Source: Gavia stellata (taxonomy: Eukaryota > Chordata > Aves > Gaviiformes > Gaviidae). From it: DNA of 64,000 bases. The notes beneath the pieces are model-generated. The model did no database searches and had not been told where the DNA came from. It was given only the letters and a program-made list of their open reading frames with translations. Of this stretch, positions 11,915 through 24,141 are shown piece after piece. Position 1 is the first letter of the stretch, and each line of letters starts with the position of its first letter. Location: the NCBI RefSeq assembly GCF_030936135.1, contig NC_082618.1, positions 9,645,034-9,709,033 on the forward strand. The letters are read 5' to 3'. A program made the position numbers and the translations under genes.

Positions 11915-12740
11915 TCTGACCGTTCGCTCATCCATCTCCAACTGTTTTCATTGAACATCAACAGCATATAAATGTTTTCAAGTTTAGATGGAAATGAGTT
12001 CAGAAGTCATGCAGTGCAGCAGTCTGCACGAGAAACATCTTTCAAAGTTTCATCTCAGTTGTGTGTGAGGTTTGTAATGTTGCTCTTGTATGCTTCATCT
12101 ATAACTCTGAACGTTACTGAATGAATGGGGAGGCTTTTAAAAGGGACTTCTCTCAATAGAGCTGCGGACTAGATTGAACTTGAATATCTAGAAGTCTGAG
12201 CGCTGGGAGGTAGTACAAGATAGTTAAAACCACAAAGGCTGTTCATTTGCCCCTGTGGATTTTTAAAAGATGAACAGTATTTCTTAAATCTTGACCCTAG
12301 CGGCCTTTTCACTTTTTGGCCTAAAGATGGTCTTTGAAAATAATGTAGCAGAGAACTTGCTCTAATACAATACACATTCAAAAAATCATGGCTCTATTTG
12401 ATACTTCCCTGGTTTCAGTCTACTAAAACTTTAATTTTGCGCTTGGAAGCGATCACGTCAGCAGTTCATAGCTGTTTGTTTCATTTTTCTTCAGGATACT
12501 TGGATCAGTGAAACAGTTGTTTGCTACTTTCCCCAGTTCCAGTGGCAGCTTTTTTCCCTCAGATCTGCCACTCGCCTTAGGGACACTGGTATTTACTTCA
12601 CACAGTTCTGGTGGTGTCTTAAGGCCTTTTGCGAGAGTAAATTAAATTTATGCCATGTAGAGGCCCTGGCATGCTGTCAGATTGAAATGAGGAGACTGTG
12701 TAACAATAATTAAAGAGAAAAAAATGCTCTTCCTAGAGCC

Positions 12741-12746
12741 AATAAA
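12741..12746 (+). terminator. Candidate polyadenylation signal for pri-miR-21 / VMP1 read-through RNA
   Basis: First AATAAA on + after the miR-21 hairpin, about 830 bp downstream. The human pri-miR-21 transcript, as I recall, ends roughly 0.9-1 kb past the hairpin, so the spacing fits. Further AATAAA copies at 13107 and 13496 are alternatives. Confidence 0.4.
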
Positions 12747-12759
12747 CTATACCTTTCTA

Positions 12760-15700
12760 AATGCTTCAGGGGTCTCCTTATAATTATGCCTCCTTGCCTA
12801 CTGAAAAATCTCCAGACAAATTGAAAGCTTTCTCCCACTTATTTCAATATATGTTTACATACATAGAGTGCAAAATATATATATCTATTGTTCTGCAACT
12901 CATGTTTGTATGTGTCCATTCCGATAAGCTATGCTGTTATTTTGAAGCTTTCTAACCTTATTTAAAGAAGGGACTGGGCATTCTACTTGCTTCTACCTGT
13001 TCGGCCACTGGGAGATAGTAAGACTTGGTAAAAGGTAAAATATAATAGAAATGAAAGTTATGCAAACCTAATGAGATTTGCAAATGGATTGGTTTATGTT
13101 TGCTTAAATAAACAAACAAATAACTGTTTCCCGGTGTTTCTTTCAGCTGGATTGTTTCCATTTCTGTATATGGAGCTTGGTTGTTACACTGTGAAATTTG
13201 TTGTCCCAAGCACTCTACAATGAGTGTGAATTTAGCAGATACATCTGCAATTGCATTTTGTGGCTTCAAAGAAAGACCCAGAGCCTTTAGCATTGCATCT
13301 GAAAACATGTATTTTGCTCCCTTAAGCCAAAGTTGCCTTTTGTAGTACATATCTTCAGTTGCACGTTGGAAGCAGTCAATCAGCTAGTTTAAAGTGTGTT
13401 AAGAGAGAAATTCAAAGTGAGCTCTGTTGCAAGAGAAACAATCTTAGCACGGATCACTGTTTCTTTAGCTGATTCTTCTTGCAGATTAGACACTGAATAA
13501 AGTATCTTGCCTTTTTTCTTGGAATTACTGAAAATCACATGGAAGTAACAGCCCTCGTAACAACAACTAACGTTTGGTTAAACATCAAGGATGACTTTGA
13601 GGCGATAGAGATTATTTTAGTCTCATCATCTGTGGAACATGGCTAAATCCGCTTTCACATGTGCACTGTAAATAGGAAGCAAAGCAGAGAGCTGGCCGTA
13701 TTTGCCAGCCTAACAATTCAGGGAAGCGCATCAGAGCTGAGGTCAGGTAGGATTGCAGCTGTTCCTCCTCCAAATTCTGTACTTGCTTACTGCTGGACCT
13801 GTGAATTGTGCCCCACCAAGAATGTACTTTGAAGGCCGTGTGAGATGTAAGCACACTGGCGTGCCCCTCTCCCCAGCAGTACGATGTACCCGATCGGGGC
13901 AAGAATTGTGTTGATGTAAGCAAAGCTAAAGAGTTCGAGCCAAGAGGCCGGCACAGGCCATGTCAGATCAAATCATCCAGTTCCACACTTCCCTCAGCTC
14001 CATCACAACCATCGGGGAAACCTCCTGCTCCCTGTCTCTGCTTGTCGTTTCTTACCTCCATCCCAATGTCACACTGTGTTAAAGCAGCTCCCTCTGAAAT
14101 CCCCCAGCTGCCTGTTCATGCTAAAAGAGTCATTAATACTTGAGGATGGCTTATGCTGCTCCAGAAAGCCCTTCCCTGCTGTGCTTTTGGATTTCATTAT
14201 TTAATTTGTTGGAACCAGCCTCCCTCTCACTGCAGGCAGTGCTAATTGCAAGCACAAATGCTGTGGATGTTTCCCTGATTATCAAGCATAAATACAAATA
14301 TTAGTGAATGAAATTGATTGCAGGTGTAAAAATAAGTGGTGATTGGGTGTGTTCCTTGGAGGTAAAAGTAATTTGGGGGGGCAGGGGGGTGTTTAAGCAC
14401 ATGGTTTAAAAAATACTTTGTAATAGCAGTTAAAAGGTTGACTGTAATTATATATAAGGTAATTGAAATTGCTCTTCTGAGATTTAAAATTCTAGGGTTT
14501 TTTTTCTGTAAATTTGTATTTTTGGGTTTTTTTGAGGGGAAGGAGAAAAAACAGTAAGTACTTTGCCCAGCCTTCTGCAGATCGCAGCACTATGTGCACT
14601 GTGAAGGTGGGAGAGCAAGAGCCAGGGAGGGCTTCTTCCTGCTGGGCTGTCGGCCCTCGCCGAGAGCGGGCTGGTCCAGGTGAGGGTTTAATTGCTGGAG
14701 CCTTGGTGGATTGCTGGAACCTCTTCAGGAAAACAGGGAGTGCGGCAATCGCCTTCCCTGTGAAACACCCTGCTAATGCCTTCAGAACTAGATTGAGGGT
14801 AAATATTTGCATATGCTCTTACAAACTCATTTTTAAAAGGATTATACTGAAAAACTCTTTGAGCCTGCTGTGACCTTCCTAATTCAAGTGTCTCACTGAG
14901 GGCATGAAATGCTAGCATTTAATTCTTTATCCGTTTCACTTGCTTATTGATGCATCCACTCGGCTTTCACAAAAGGCGGCAAAACACCGGTTTGGTAGTG
15001 GCGTGAATGGGAGAGGCTGTAACAACCTGGGTCGGTTGTCAAAAGCGTGGAAGGAGCTCAAATGCAGAAACTGCCATCAAATGTCCAAAAGACGTCTGGC
15101 TGTATTGCCTTCCAGGTAAAAGCAAACGGGAAGAGCCCGGCAATCTGCGATGGACCTCTTGGCATGTGTCAGGAATTCAGCAAAATGGTATTTCAGTCAA
15201 AAAGGCTGAGTATTGCTCTGGGATGAATTTAAAGTGAAGAGGCTGTTGAGCTGTGAAGTCATCCAGCTTCTTCACTGCTAGTGATGTTCAGTTCTGATAA
15301 AACCAATGTGCAAATGTGAACCTGTTACATGGGCCAAGCTTTGTTTTTGTTTGCCTTTAACACTGCCCTTTGTTGTGCTAGAGGGTTTTTTTTAATTATT
15401 ATTATTCACTCTTGGAATGATTCAAAGAGCATTGACTACATTAGCATTAAATTGAAGGTCATCTTTCTTTAAACCTCATCTGACGAGCTGTTCAGATATG
15501 GGTAAGTAAGCGTGCTGCATCCTCCGTGTTTCACGGGAGTTACTCCTAGCTTAATTGTTCTGGTTTCCCAAGAAGCTTTAAATGAGTTGCCCAGGCAGCT
15601 GGTAATAAGGAAACTAGCTGCTATTTCCTGATGAAAGGCAAGAGATAGGACTTGTCAGCTCGGTGTATTGTTCCCTGCGCCGATAACTGCCCTGCCAGCC

Positions 15701-18700
15701 ACACCCTTCTCCCATGGCCTCAGAAACTGCTTTTCTGTCCTTGTAAGAAGTGCGAGTTGGTCTCTCTTCTCTGGTGGCTGCTGCGCTGTTCCTGCTTGAG
15801 GGGTCCTGCGAGGGAACGGCTGTGTGTTCAGGACATGTGATTTAAGGCATAATCCACCGTTTTGGGTTGGTTTTTTTTTAATGCTAATGTGGCAGAGCAG
15901 GCCACACAGGTCTGGTTTTGCCTCCTCTTGAGAGGTGTTTGGCACTTTCTGTTTCCTTGTGGCCTTGGTTGCGTGTCGTTTAGCTGCTTTTTGCTATATG
16001 GAGTGTTGCACTTACCCAAAGATACCTCAGATCTAGGCAAATTCTATGAACTACACTGGAGTGTTCATTGGCGTGTTTTACACAAGATCGTGACCACAGT
16101 TGTGATTGATGACATCAAGCTGTAGGGAGTCACCTAGTACCTCACTTGCGTACCAGATGATCTGCGTGACATTTCTAAGGTCCAAAGCCTTTTCACTGTT
16201 AGGTGGCATTGATTTGGCGGAAGGTGTCAGCCAGAGCTCGAAGCTGCCTGAGCAGAGGCACCACCAGTGCCCGGTGTGCCTGGGGAGGTTAAACTCTGCC
16301 TTAAACCGTTTGATGAAGTAGAAGAGATTCTTTAAGCGATTAGATGCGTTTCTCAAAGCTTGTTCTATCTGCTTGCCATGACCTTGTGGTACCTCTGTTT
16401 TCCTTCCATCTTGTCAGGGAAGAAACTAGCAGTTCTCTTGCAGAAGCTGCTGCTAACTAAACCACGTAAATACTTTGTTCGAGGCTCACACACATAGAAA
16501 CCGTGTGAGTTTTAAGGGACTGTGTGTCTTTCCTGAGACTGCACGTTTCTTAGGCTCTTTCCAGCTGTTGAAAAGGCTTGAAAAAGCAGGTTTGTGTGCT
16601 CAGCATTTAATTTCTGTCTCTGAAAGAAACTGGACCTGCATAAAGAGAAAATAATGCATTTAGATTTACAGCATCGTACAAATCCAGCCGTGTTCACAAA
16701 ATCTCTCTGGTCTGTTTAGAAACCATGCTTCTCTCAGTGCCTCTTGTTCACTGCAGCTGTTTTCTTGAGAGCTGTAATATTTAGGTATTTACATAAGAAC
16801 AGATTTAATTTCTCTGATTCCTTGATTTTTATGTCTCACCTCAGCCCAGCTAACCTCTTGTGACATACAGTCACATGCATCCATGTGTGTTGCGTAAGAC
16901 TCTAGGTGAGGAGCAGCAGGAAGAAAGAAACTTTTAAGATGTCTGAAGCTGGTACTTAGTTAAGCTCAAAGTAATGGATGCAAATAAAAAATTTCAAAGG
17001 AGTATTTCTACTAGATCTGTGCTAATGCAATTGGTGATTTTAATTCTGTTGCCTCCCTTAACTTCTATCTAAACCTGTCTTCCCCACTTCTGCACGTGCA
17101 CAGCCACCACGTGGGAAATCATGCTGCAGCATCTGTGCGTGAACTAAAATCCTTTCAGCTGTCCGGGAGCAGCCTGGTGTTTTTAAGTGTGGAAATCTGC
17201 TGTGCTATCCTTTGTCACAGCTGAAATCTATTGCCAGAGAGAGGATCGTTCCAATTAAGTGAATAAAGTGTTTTAAGTGTTGTTTGGCAGGCCTGATTCT
17301 GACAGCCCTAGCTTAAAACTGTCACTGATGTCTCTTCTCTCAGTCCTTCTTGTAGCCCTGTCTGTCCTCGGTGCTTAGCGATTCTTGGACAAGTTCAGGC
17401 CTGTTGACTGGAGTTTTGTGCAGCTTGAGCAGGACCCCTTGTGTACTAAAGCAAGTTCAGGTTTCTTTTATAATGTCCTTGAAGAGTAAGCGCCCCTTTC
17501 ACAGCACACGTTAGGTTTGTAGCTATTTTTGATATAAGAATACTTCACTGTGAAAATACTGGTTTTGTGGAGAAGCCTGACTAAATCTTTCTAGAGGAAA
17601 ATAATGTGAAAACCTGAGTTAACATCTGGTAGGGAGGGAATGGAAGCTTTCTTCTTGGGAGATAAGTATTTAATTGTATTTATGTTCATCAGCTGCCAAA
17701 TTTATGTTTTTGGCTGTTTCATCAGTTGCATTAGGCATCTCCACCAAAATTTGGCCTAGTAGAAATTGCTAGTTTACAATGTCACCTAACTACATAAATA
17801 CAGTTGCTGACTAGATGACTCGGAATCAGGTAGTAATACAGGCTGACGTTGCCCAAAGTGGGGTGGGGAGGAAATTTCCCAGTGTTTTCTTTTGCAAGTG
17901 GTAGAAATGCACGACAGCCAGCAGCAAGCAGTCTTACATGGAAATATGTATTCTTGAACTCGGTATTGTTCTGAGCCATCTGGAGAGCAGTAGCTCTGAA
18001 CTATTGCCCAGCTCTCGCCATACTTATTGAGGATATTATAATGAGCAGCTACAGCCGCCCCTGCCAACCAAGTACGGAGTCAGGATTTTATTACACCTTC
18101 AGCGTGTGGGATGAGGCTGCCTTCCATTTGGCTCCTTCAGCGGTGTTCTGCTTACATGCTCCTGTAAATGATCTATTACATATTGGAGACTGCTGGGCAA
18201 AAGTTCAAATTAAATCATGCCATCTGACCACAATTACAGCATTCTCAGGCAACTGAAGTGTATTTTTGTGAGCCTTTAAATAAGCATTACATTGTGCATG
18301 TAACCAAATATGTACAATAATCATTTTTGCAGAACACACCCATTTAAATGCAAATATACCATATAAGATGGTATTTATTTCTCATCACTTATAAGTAGGG
18401 AAACAAACCTCATAGCTCGCTGAAGCTCCAGCAATGTTTATTCTGTCTTTTTTTTTATTAACCAGCGGCTTATTTTAGTTAGTTTCTCTACTTACTGCTC
18501 TTACTTTTAAAATAGGAATCTTGGCCTAGAGAGCGTCCTCATTTTACTTATTTTTCTGTCTTACGGTGTAACATTCCATATCTTAAAAATTTTGCTTTTA
18601 AGACCTAGCAGATAAGAAGGCTTCTGCAACCTGATTCACACAGATAAATACAGAGGCCTGTGCCTTTGTTTTTTATACCCTTAGACTCTCCTAGAAGTCC

Positions 18701-21700
18701 CTGTTTAGAATTTCTCAGGCTTTTATGAACCATGGGGTTAAGGTTTAGACTTCTTCTATGGTCTTTATCATGGAACACATTTATACCTCTAAAAATTGCC
18801 TTTAAATTTCCTAATGAGCAGAAGCGGCCCCTCTAATCTCTTATCTCAGGCTATCTTCACCTTTTCCAGTGCGCTCCCAATGGTTGTCAGTAATATTTGT
18901 TTGAAACACCACCCTCTTTGCAACTGTTTGAGCTTCTGGGAAAGGGTTAAGCAGGTTCTGCTGATTCACGGAGGTAGGTGACTCATTACCCCACCCACCC
19001 GGATAGAGGGGAAGTGGCTGTCTAGAGGGAGAGGATTCATACAATGTGAAATCAGAAGGGACCATTGTGAACTTCGAGTTTGACTGAAAAAGCCGGAAAG
19101 GCTCTATAGTTAAAATTCAGGATTATCAGCTCTACATCCAGGCGAGTTAAAAGCCATCTGAGTGTCCAGGCTGTGCTTCTGGAGCGTGGGCAGAGGTGGG
19201 GTAGGAAGCCAGAGGCAGGAGGCTTGAGCAGGAAGTCTACGCTGGAATTCGGTGGTTTGGTAAGGCTGTGTCTGGGCTGCCCTTGAAAGCAGGGGAGGAA
19301 AGGCAGCAGCTCAGTTCCTTTTGGAAGTTTTTTTGTACCACATCAGATCCATGAATCACATTCCTGATGACTCTTGTGCAGTTTTTAAATGGTGTCCAGC
19401 AAAACGCAGACTTCTTTAAAGTACACTTTGACATCTGAGAATATTTCCTTTTGGATGTTTGGTTCCTCATTTCATAATATTTATCTATACTAAATTTATT
19501 AACAAATGCAGAAGGAAATGAATTATTCATTCAATAATCCTTTTGTACCTTAGTGTTTCCCAGTAGTGTATCAGCTGGTAATTTGAATATAACTTCCTTC
19601 TTTCTTATTGATAAAATCCTAGTTGTTATGGAAACCACAGATTTTTGCCCTTAATCTTGAGCCGTTTCAGTTTGGTAAAGCTGTGCAGGTAATCCTCTTG
19701 AAAACCCCTTATCTATTTACACTAAGAGTCTATCCTTTCTATACTGGTAATCAGTTTAACCTTATAAGCACCAATATATACTTGAGTCCAAATAAATTGT
19801 ATCTATAACCACATTAGTGCCCTATCACTTCCCAAACACTATGTTTCAAGTATTTGTAACAGGTTAATTTTTGTTCCTGTTTTTTTTGTGGCTAAACAAA
19901 AGTTGCCCTATTCATTAAATATATCTGCTATAGTTAAGAGTCCTTGAATCAACTTCCAAGTGAGCTGCACCTGTCCATTACAAAACACAATAGTGAGATT
20001 TGATGCATTGTTCCTTGGTTTGTGGACATCCTGTGGGTAGTTTGCCTGAAACTAGCTAGGTCAAGGCCACTGATTCTGTTGTCCCTGCCTCAGTGAGCGA
20101 TTGGCTTGTGCTGACCTTTGATCTACCTCATTAATTTTAATTTCTAATGAAATAAAGGCCCTCTGCCAGGCTCAGACTACATAATTAATTCTCTCAATAA
20201 AATAGAAAATTACTTCTCCACCTTCTAATGTAATTGTAGATGATGAAAATTTGATAATAGCTATTCACTTCCTGTCACTTCGACCCTTTCCTCCCCACAT
20301 CCTGGGGAAAAAAATAGAGGAATCCAGCCATAGATCAAAAAATGAAGGCTTAGTTTGGGAAAGGGTGTGAGAATTTCAGAACTGAGGTCAGCAGTGAAAA
20401 ACACTAACAGGAAGGGGGCTAGAGATGCCTAAAACAATTCCTGTCAATCTCCTTTTCCAGAGCAATGAAAGGGATTATAACAGCTAATACAACAGTGACA
20501 CTTTTGGTTTCACCTTTTTTTTTTTTTTGTAGTTTTGAGGAACCTGTGTTGTCAAAATTTGGCTGACGTTTGTGATCCTCTCCTGCTGCTTTGAAAAACT
20601 TTTTGTTTTCCCATGGAAGTAGGAGTATTTTCCCTGAATCCTAACTGTGAACAAGTTCTTACGGAAGTATCCTTGTTAAGCACAATGAACCTGTTGGCCT
20701 AACTCTGTCCTTGAGCTGCAGAATCTTTCCTCTATGCTTTCATATGTTATAACTAGAGATCAAATAAGGAAATTTTTATTTTTGCTTTGGGGTTATACGT
20801 GTTAGCTGTGTGCTGTGTTTCCTGACGTGGCCCAAATTCTGCCATCAAACATAAACAAACAAAACCCCCAAATACCATGCTCCACTGACTAAAATTGACA
20901 TAAGCCATAAGTAATAAATGTACTTATAAAGAATGGATAAACGGGTCTATGTCATCCGTAGGCGCAATAAGCGCCTGCTGTATTTGCTTCGTGCTCGGAA
21001 TTACAAATACATAGAGATAACATTAACGTTATTTCTGCAATAAAGTTACTTATTGATGTAGCAGTACAATAACTCCTTGCTCTCTTCCTTGTTTCTGAAA
21101 GGACTTATCTGTCCTTAGCTTTTTAAAAATCTCTTTTAGCTGTCCTGTGGAACAATGAGGAAGAGTATACATTCCCGGGACTTGGTCATTTTTTCAGACA
21201 TGGAGTTACCTATTCTCATTTCTGGTACTGGAAGAAGTTCTCAGTCTGGTGTCTGTTGAAAACACTAGGGAACATCATTATTTCTATATTGCTAAACATC
21301 CTGTGCCTTTTTGAAGGAGGGAGGAGGAAGAACCTCACCATAGTGTCTCCTTTCCTGACCCTTTGTTCCTTGCAAACTTGAATTGCCTGTGCTGTTTATC
21401 TTAACTTCTTGTGCAATCTTTCCTCCAGATTCCTCTGTGAAAATACCCAAGTTGAAGACAACGTTTGAAACTGACAAAAACACCACACTAGAAAAGCCCC
21501 TTTGATCAGAAGAGTCCCCCAGCTCTGAGCTGCCAGGAAGTGATTTAGTGAAGAAAAAAAAAATTAAAAATCACAAATAATATTCTATAACAAAAGTTAC
21601 ACATAGTTGTGAACTTCCAAACAACTCAAACTTTACTGAGCAGTATAGGGCTTGAAGTATGACTGGATAGTTGAGCTATGATTATTGTGTCTTCCCCTTT

Positions 21701-23840
21701 TGAGGGAGTTGCTAAATCAGGAATTGGAGCAGCTGAGTGAAAACAGAAAGCAAACCAGACTGAGTTGTTGGATTATATGTTTTGTCATATATGTCAAGTG
21801 TCTTTTTATTTGAAAAGGTATTTGGTATATTTACCCTGTCTGCTTTCTCCTCTGTGCCTTCCTTCTTGTGTTCTCTCTACCCGCCCCACGAATGATTCTC
21901 CTTCCCCTGTATGTTTCATGATTTAGCTATTGAATTGAAGCACCAATATAGCTCTTAATTTACACAGGTAATTTTTCCGCATGAACTAGGACTAGACTCA
22001 ACTCTAATGTGTGCTGATGGTTGCCCTATTACTAACAGGCAGCTGAAATTTTTTTTTTTTGGAAGGTGTGAGAGATTAACATGGCTTGTCTATAAGCTAC
22101 CTTGAAATTTATCAGACTCCATTGTGGCTTGCAGTGACACAACCATGCCAGGGATCAGCTATTGCTATGGGCGTATTTGAGCAATTGTGAACTTAGCCCC
22201 AGTACTTACTTATTTTCTTCAGATTCAATCATACAGTTTCTTGAACCTTGTCAAGAAGTCTGTTTGCCATTCCAGGTGTCGTGTGGCAGAGCTGCTTTAA
22301 CAACAGGTGCTCCGGGGGGGATTTTGGTGCTTCTGTACCTGGCCTGAACAAAAGCAAAGAGGTAAATGAACCAGGAAAGAAAATAAAAATAAGAGTAATA
22401 TAGAGTGTCTGCTGTGCTCTAACTGACGCCTAGCAGAATTACAAGGTCACTTCTGCATCTACCATTGTGTTAATTCATTAAAGATTTAAAATCTAAATCA
22501 GAATTGCTAACAGGGCAGGGGTTCTATGTGGGCATCGTTAGCCATATTGCAAACATCTTTAACATATTTAGCATCATACTATGCGTGTGCTCATCTTCTA
22601 ACTAAAACCTGAGAGGCCTGGCATGAAACAGCACGAAAACCTAAAGGGAAACCATGAGGTTTGTCCACTTGTCACGGGAAAAGTCCTTGAGACTGATTTT
22701 TTTTTTTTTTCTTTTTTTTAACTTTTATTTTTGGCATACCTATTTAATAGCGAGTGAGGTTATTTCTATGGGAGAAGAGTGTGACATGGGTGGGGGGAGG
22801 AATGGCAAGAATTCCAAAAGCTCTCCCTACAATTACGTGAAAAGCTACCAGAGGCAGAAGAAAGCTCAGTGTTACAACAGAATCCTTAATTCTACTGTAC
22901 TCTTTTCTTTTAACCATCCAGTCTGTGCCCCCGCAAGCTATTGCAATCTCTTCCTCCTGTTAGGCTGGTGCAGCCGAGTGTTCGCAGGCTGCAGCTTCAC
23001 AGGGGCACCACCCTGTGGTCGTGGTAAAATCTGTGCAAAAAAGAGCCCGTTTCTTAAATCGACTTTTAAAATTAGACAATCTATTATATTTATTATATTA
23101 TATTACAGGCTCTTACATCTGAAATCTACCAGCAGTTCTCCTCCCAAATCTGTTTGTTTAAATAAATAATAAATTAGTTAAAAAAACCTACCTGCTTCTA
23201 ACTTACAGGAAGAAGTGCAAGAGTTTTAGTTTTGTTTAAGTCTATGGTTCGCCTGTAACAAATAGCCAAGACCTCTGATGTGCTATAGGGATTTTTTTTT
23301 TTCCAAGTGGTAGGTAACACCACTTCAAAACATGGCACAGTGAAACGGCCAGAAAAGCATAAAATTCATTATAATCTCTAATGTAACTTGAGGATGATAA
23401 GAAAACGAAGAACCCTTCATACTTTCTTTTAAAAGATGGTTCAAAACTTCCGCTAAGTTAAGGTTAAGGTCCTTAAAACAGAATTTAAGTCTTACTTTGC
23501 TTTAAAGGAACAAGTGGCACACTATTCTATCTTGAATGATATCCGAACGGAGCTTGGATTAATAATTCTGATACTGTGTATTTTTATCGATATTGAAGCA
23601 TTCTTAGGGTGAAATGTTATCATGAAAAATTGAAATTGGAGGATTAGGAATGCCTTACGACTGCAGTCAAGCACACATTTAATTTTTATCACACATTAGT
23701 TCATGGTAGTTTAGATGCTGAGAGTTTAGCCTGGAGAAAATTCCTGCTGTATAGACATTCTTTATGAAGAATATCCAAGTGCCAAAAATGATGTTCAAAG
23801 ACTTAGCTACAGTATGTAGCAAATGTATTGAAAAATAGCT
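12760..23840. other. Intergenic region between MIR21 and TUBD1, no identified gene
   Basis: About 11 kb between the end of pri-miR-21 and the 3' end of TUBD1. I recognise no known gene. On the minus strand there are protein-like or exon-like blocks at 12958-13575, 16510-16635 and 17938-18060 (see findings), and a possible old CR1-like fragment at 19035-19085. An AT-rich stretch at 20050-20230 with several TAATTA-type sites could be a conserved regulatory element. The rest shows nothing specific. Confidence 0.5.
19035..19085 (+). repeat. Possible old CR1-like LINE fragment
   Basis: A short stretch containing AATCAGAAGGGACCATTGTG resembles a segment common in amniote CR1-family 3' regions. Only about 50 bp is recognisable, with no target-site duplication seen, so this is tentative. 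Confidence 0.3.
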
Positions 23841-23841
23841 G

Positions 23842-23847
23842 TTTATT
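23842..23847 (-). terminator. TUBD1: Candidate polyadenylation signal for TUBD1
   Basis: TTTATT on + reads AATAAA on the minus strand, about 190 bp after the TUBD1 stop codon. It is the first such hexamer I found there and would give a short 3'UTR. Confidence 0.5.
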
Positions 23848-24038
23848 AGATATATTAAATATGAATAATACCTGCCCATATGTTCAGTTCTTACTATTCT
23901 AACATACGCACACACGGCTTACAAGACTGAAAACCAGCTACAGTCCACTAACTTATATACTTCAGGAAGTTGATGGAAGGTTTTCCAGCGCTGGGTTGTT
24001 TCAGGAAAGCTCTATTTCAGACCATTTAAAAAAAAAAA

Positions 24039-24141
24039 TCAAAGGCTGGTGTAACTGGAGATAACTTGTTCCAGAGCTGTGAAGCTGTCCAGGAAATCTT
24101 CCTCTTCGATTCCGAATTTAGTGTACTGGTGAATATAGGCT
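24039..24141 (-). CDS. TUBD1: TUBD1 last coding exon
   Basis: Residues 420-453 and stop TGA. Reads [20 protein letters not shown], the C-terminal helix that ends the protein. Confidence 0.96.

Noticed and set aside
16078-16356. A minus-strand ORF of 92 codons with a possible donor after ASE
   Set aside because: The opposite strand is also open over the same span and no matching strong acceptor was seen, so it was kept out of the exon candidates.
22654-23169. A 171-codon + ORF, the longest outside the CpG islands
   Set aside because: Phe-rich start from a T-run, no domain, no promoter or conserved splice sites, mixed composition; most likely chance.
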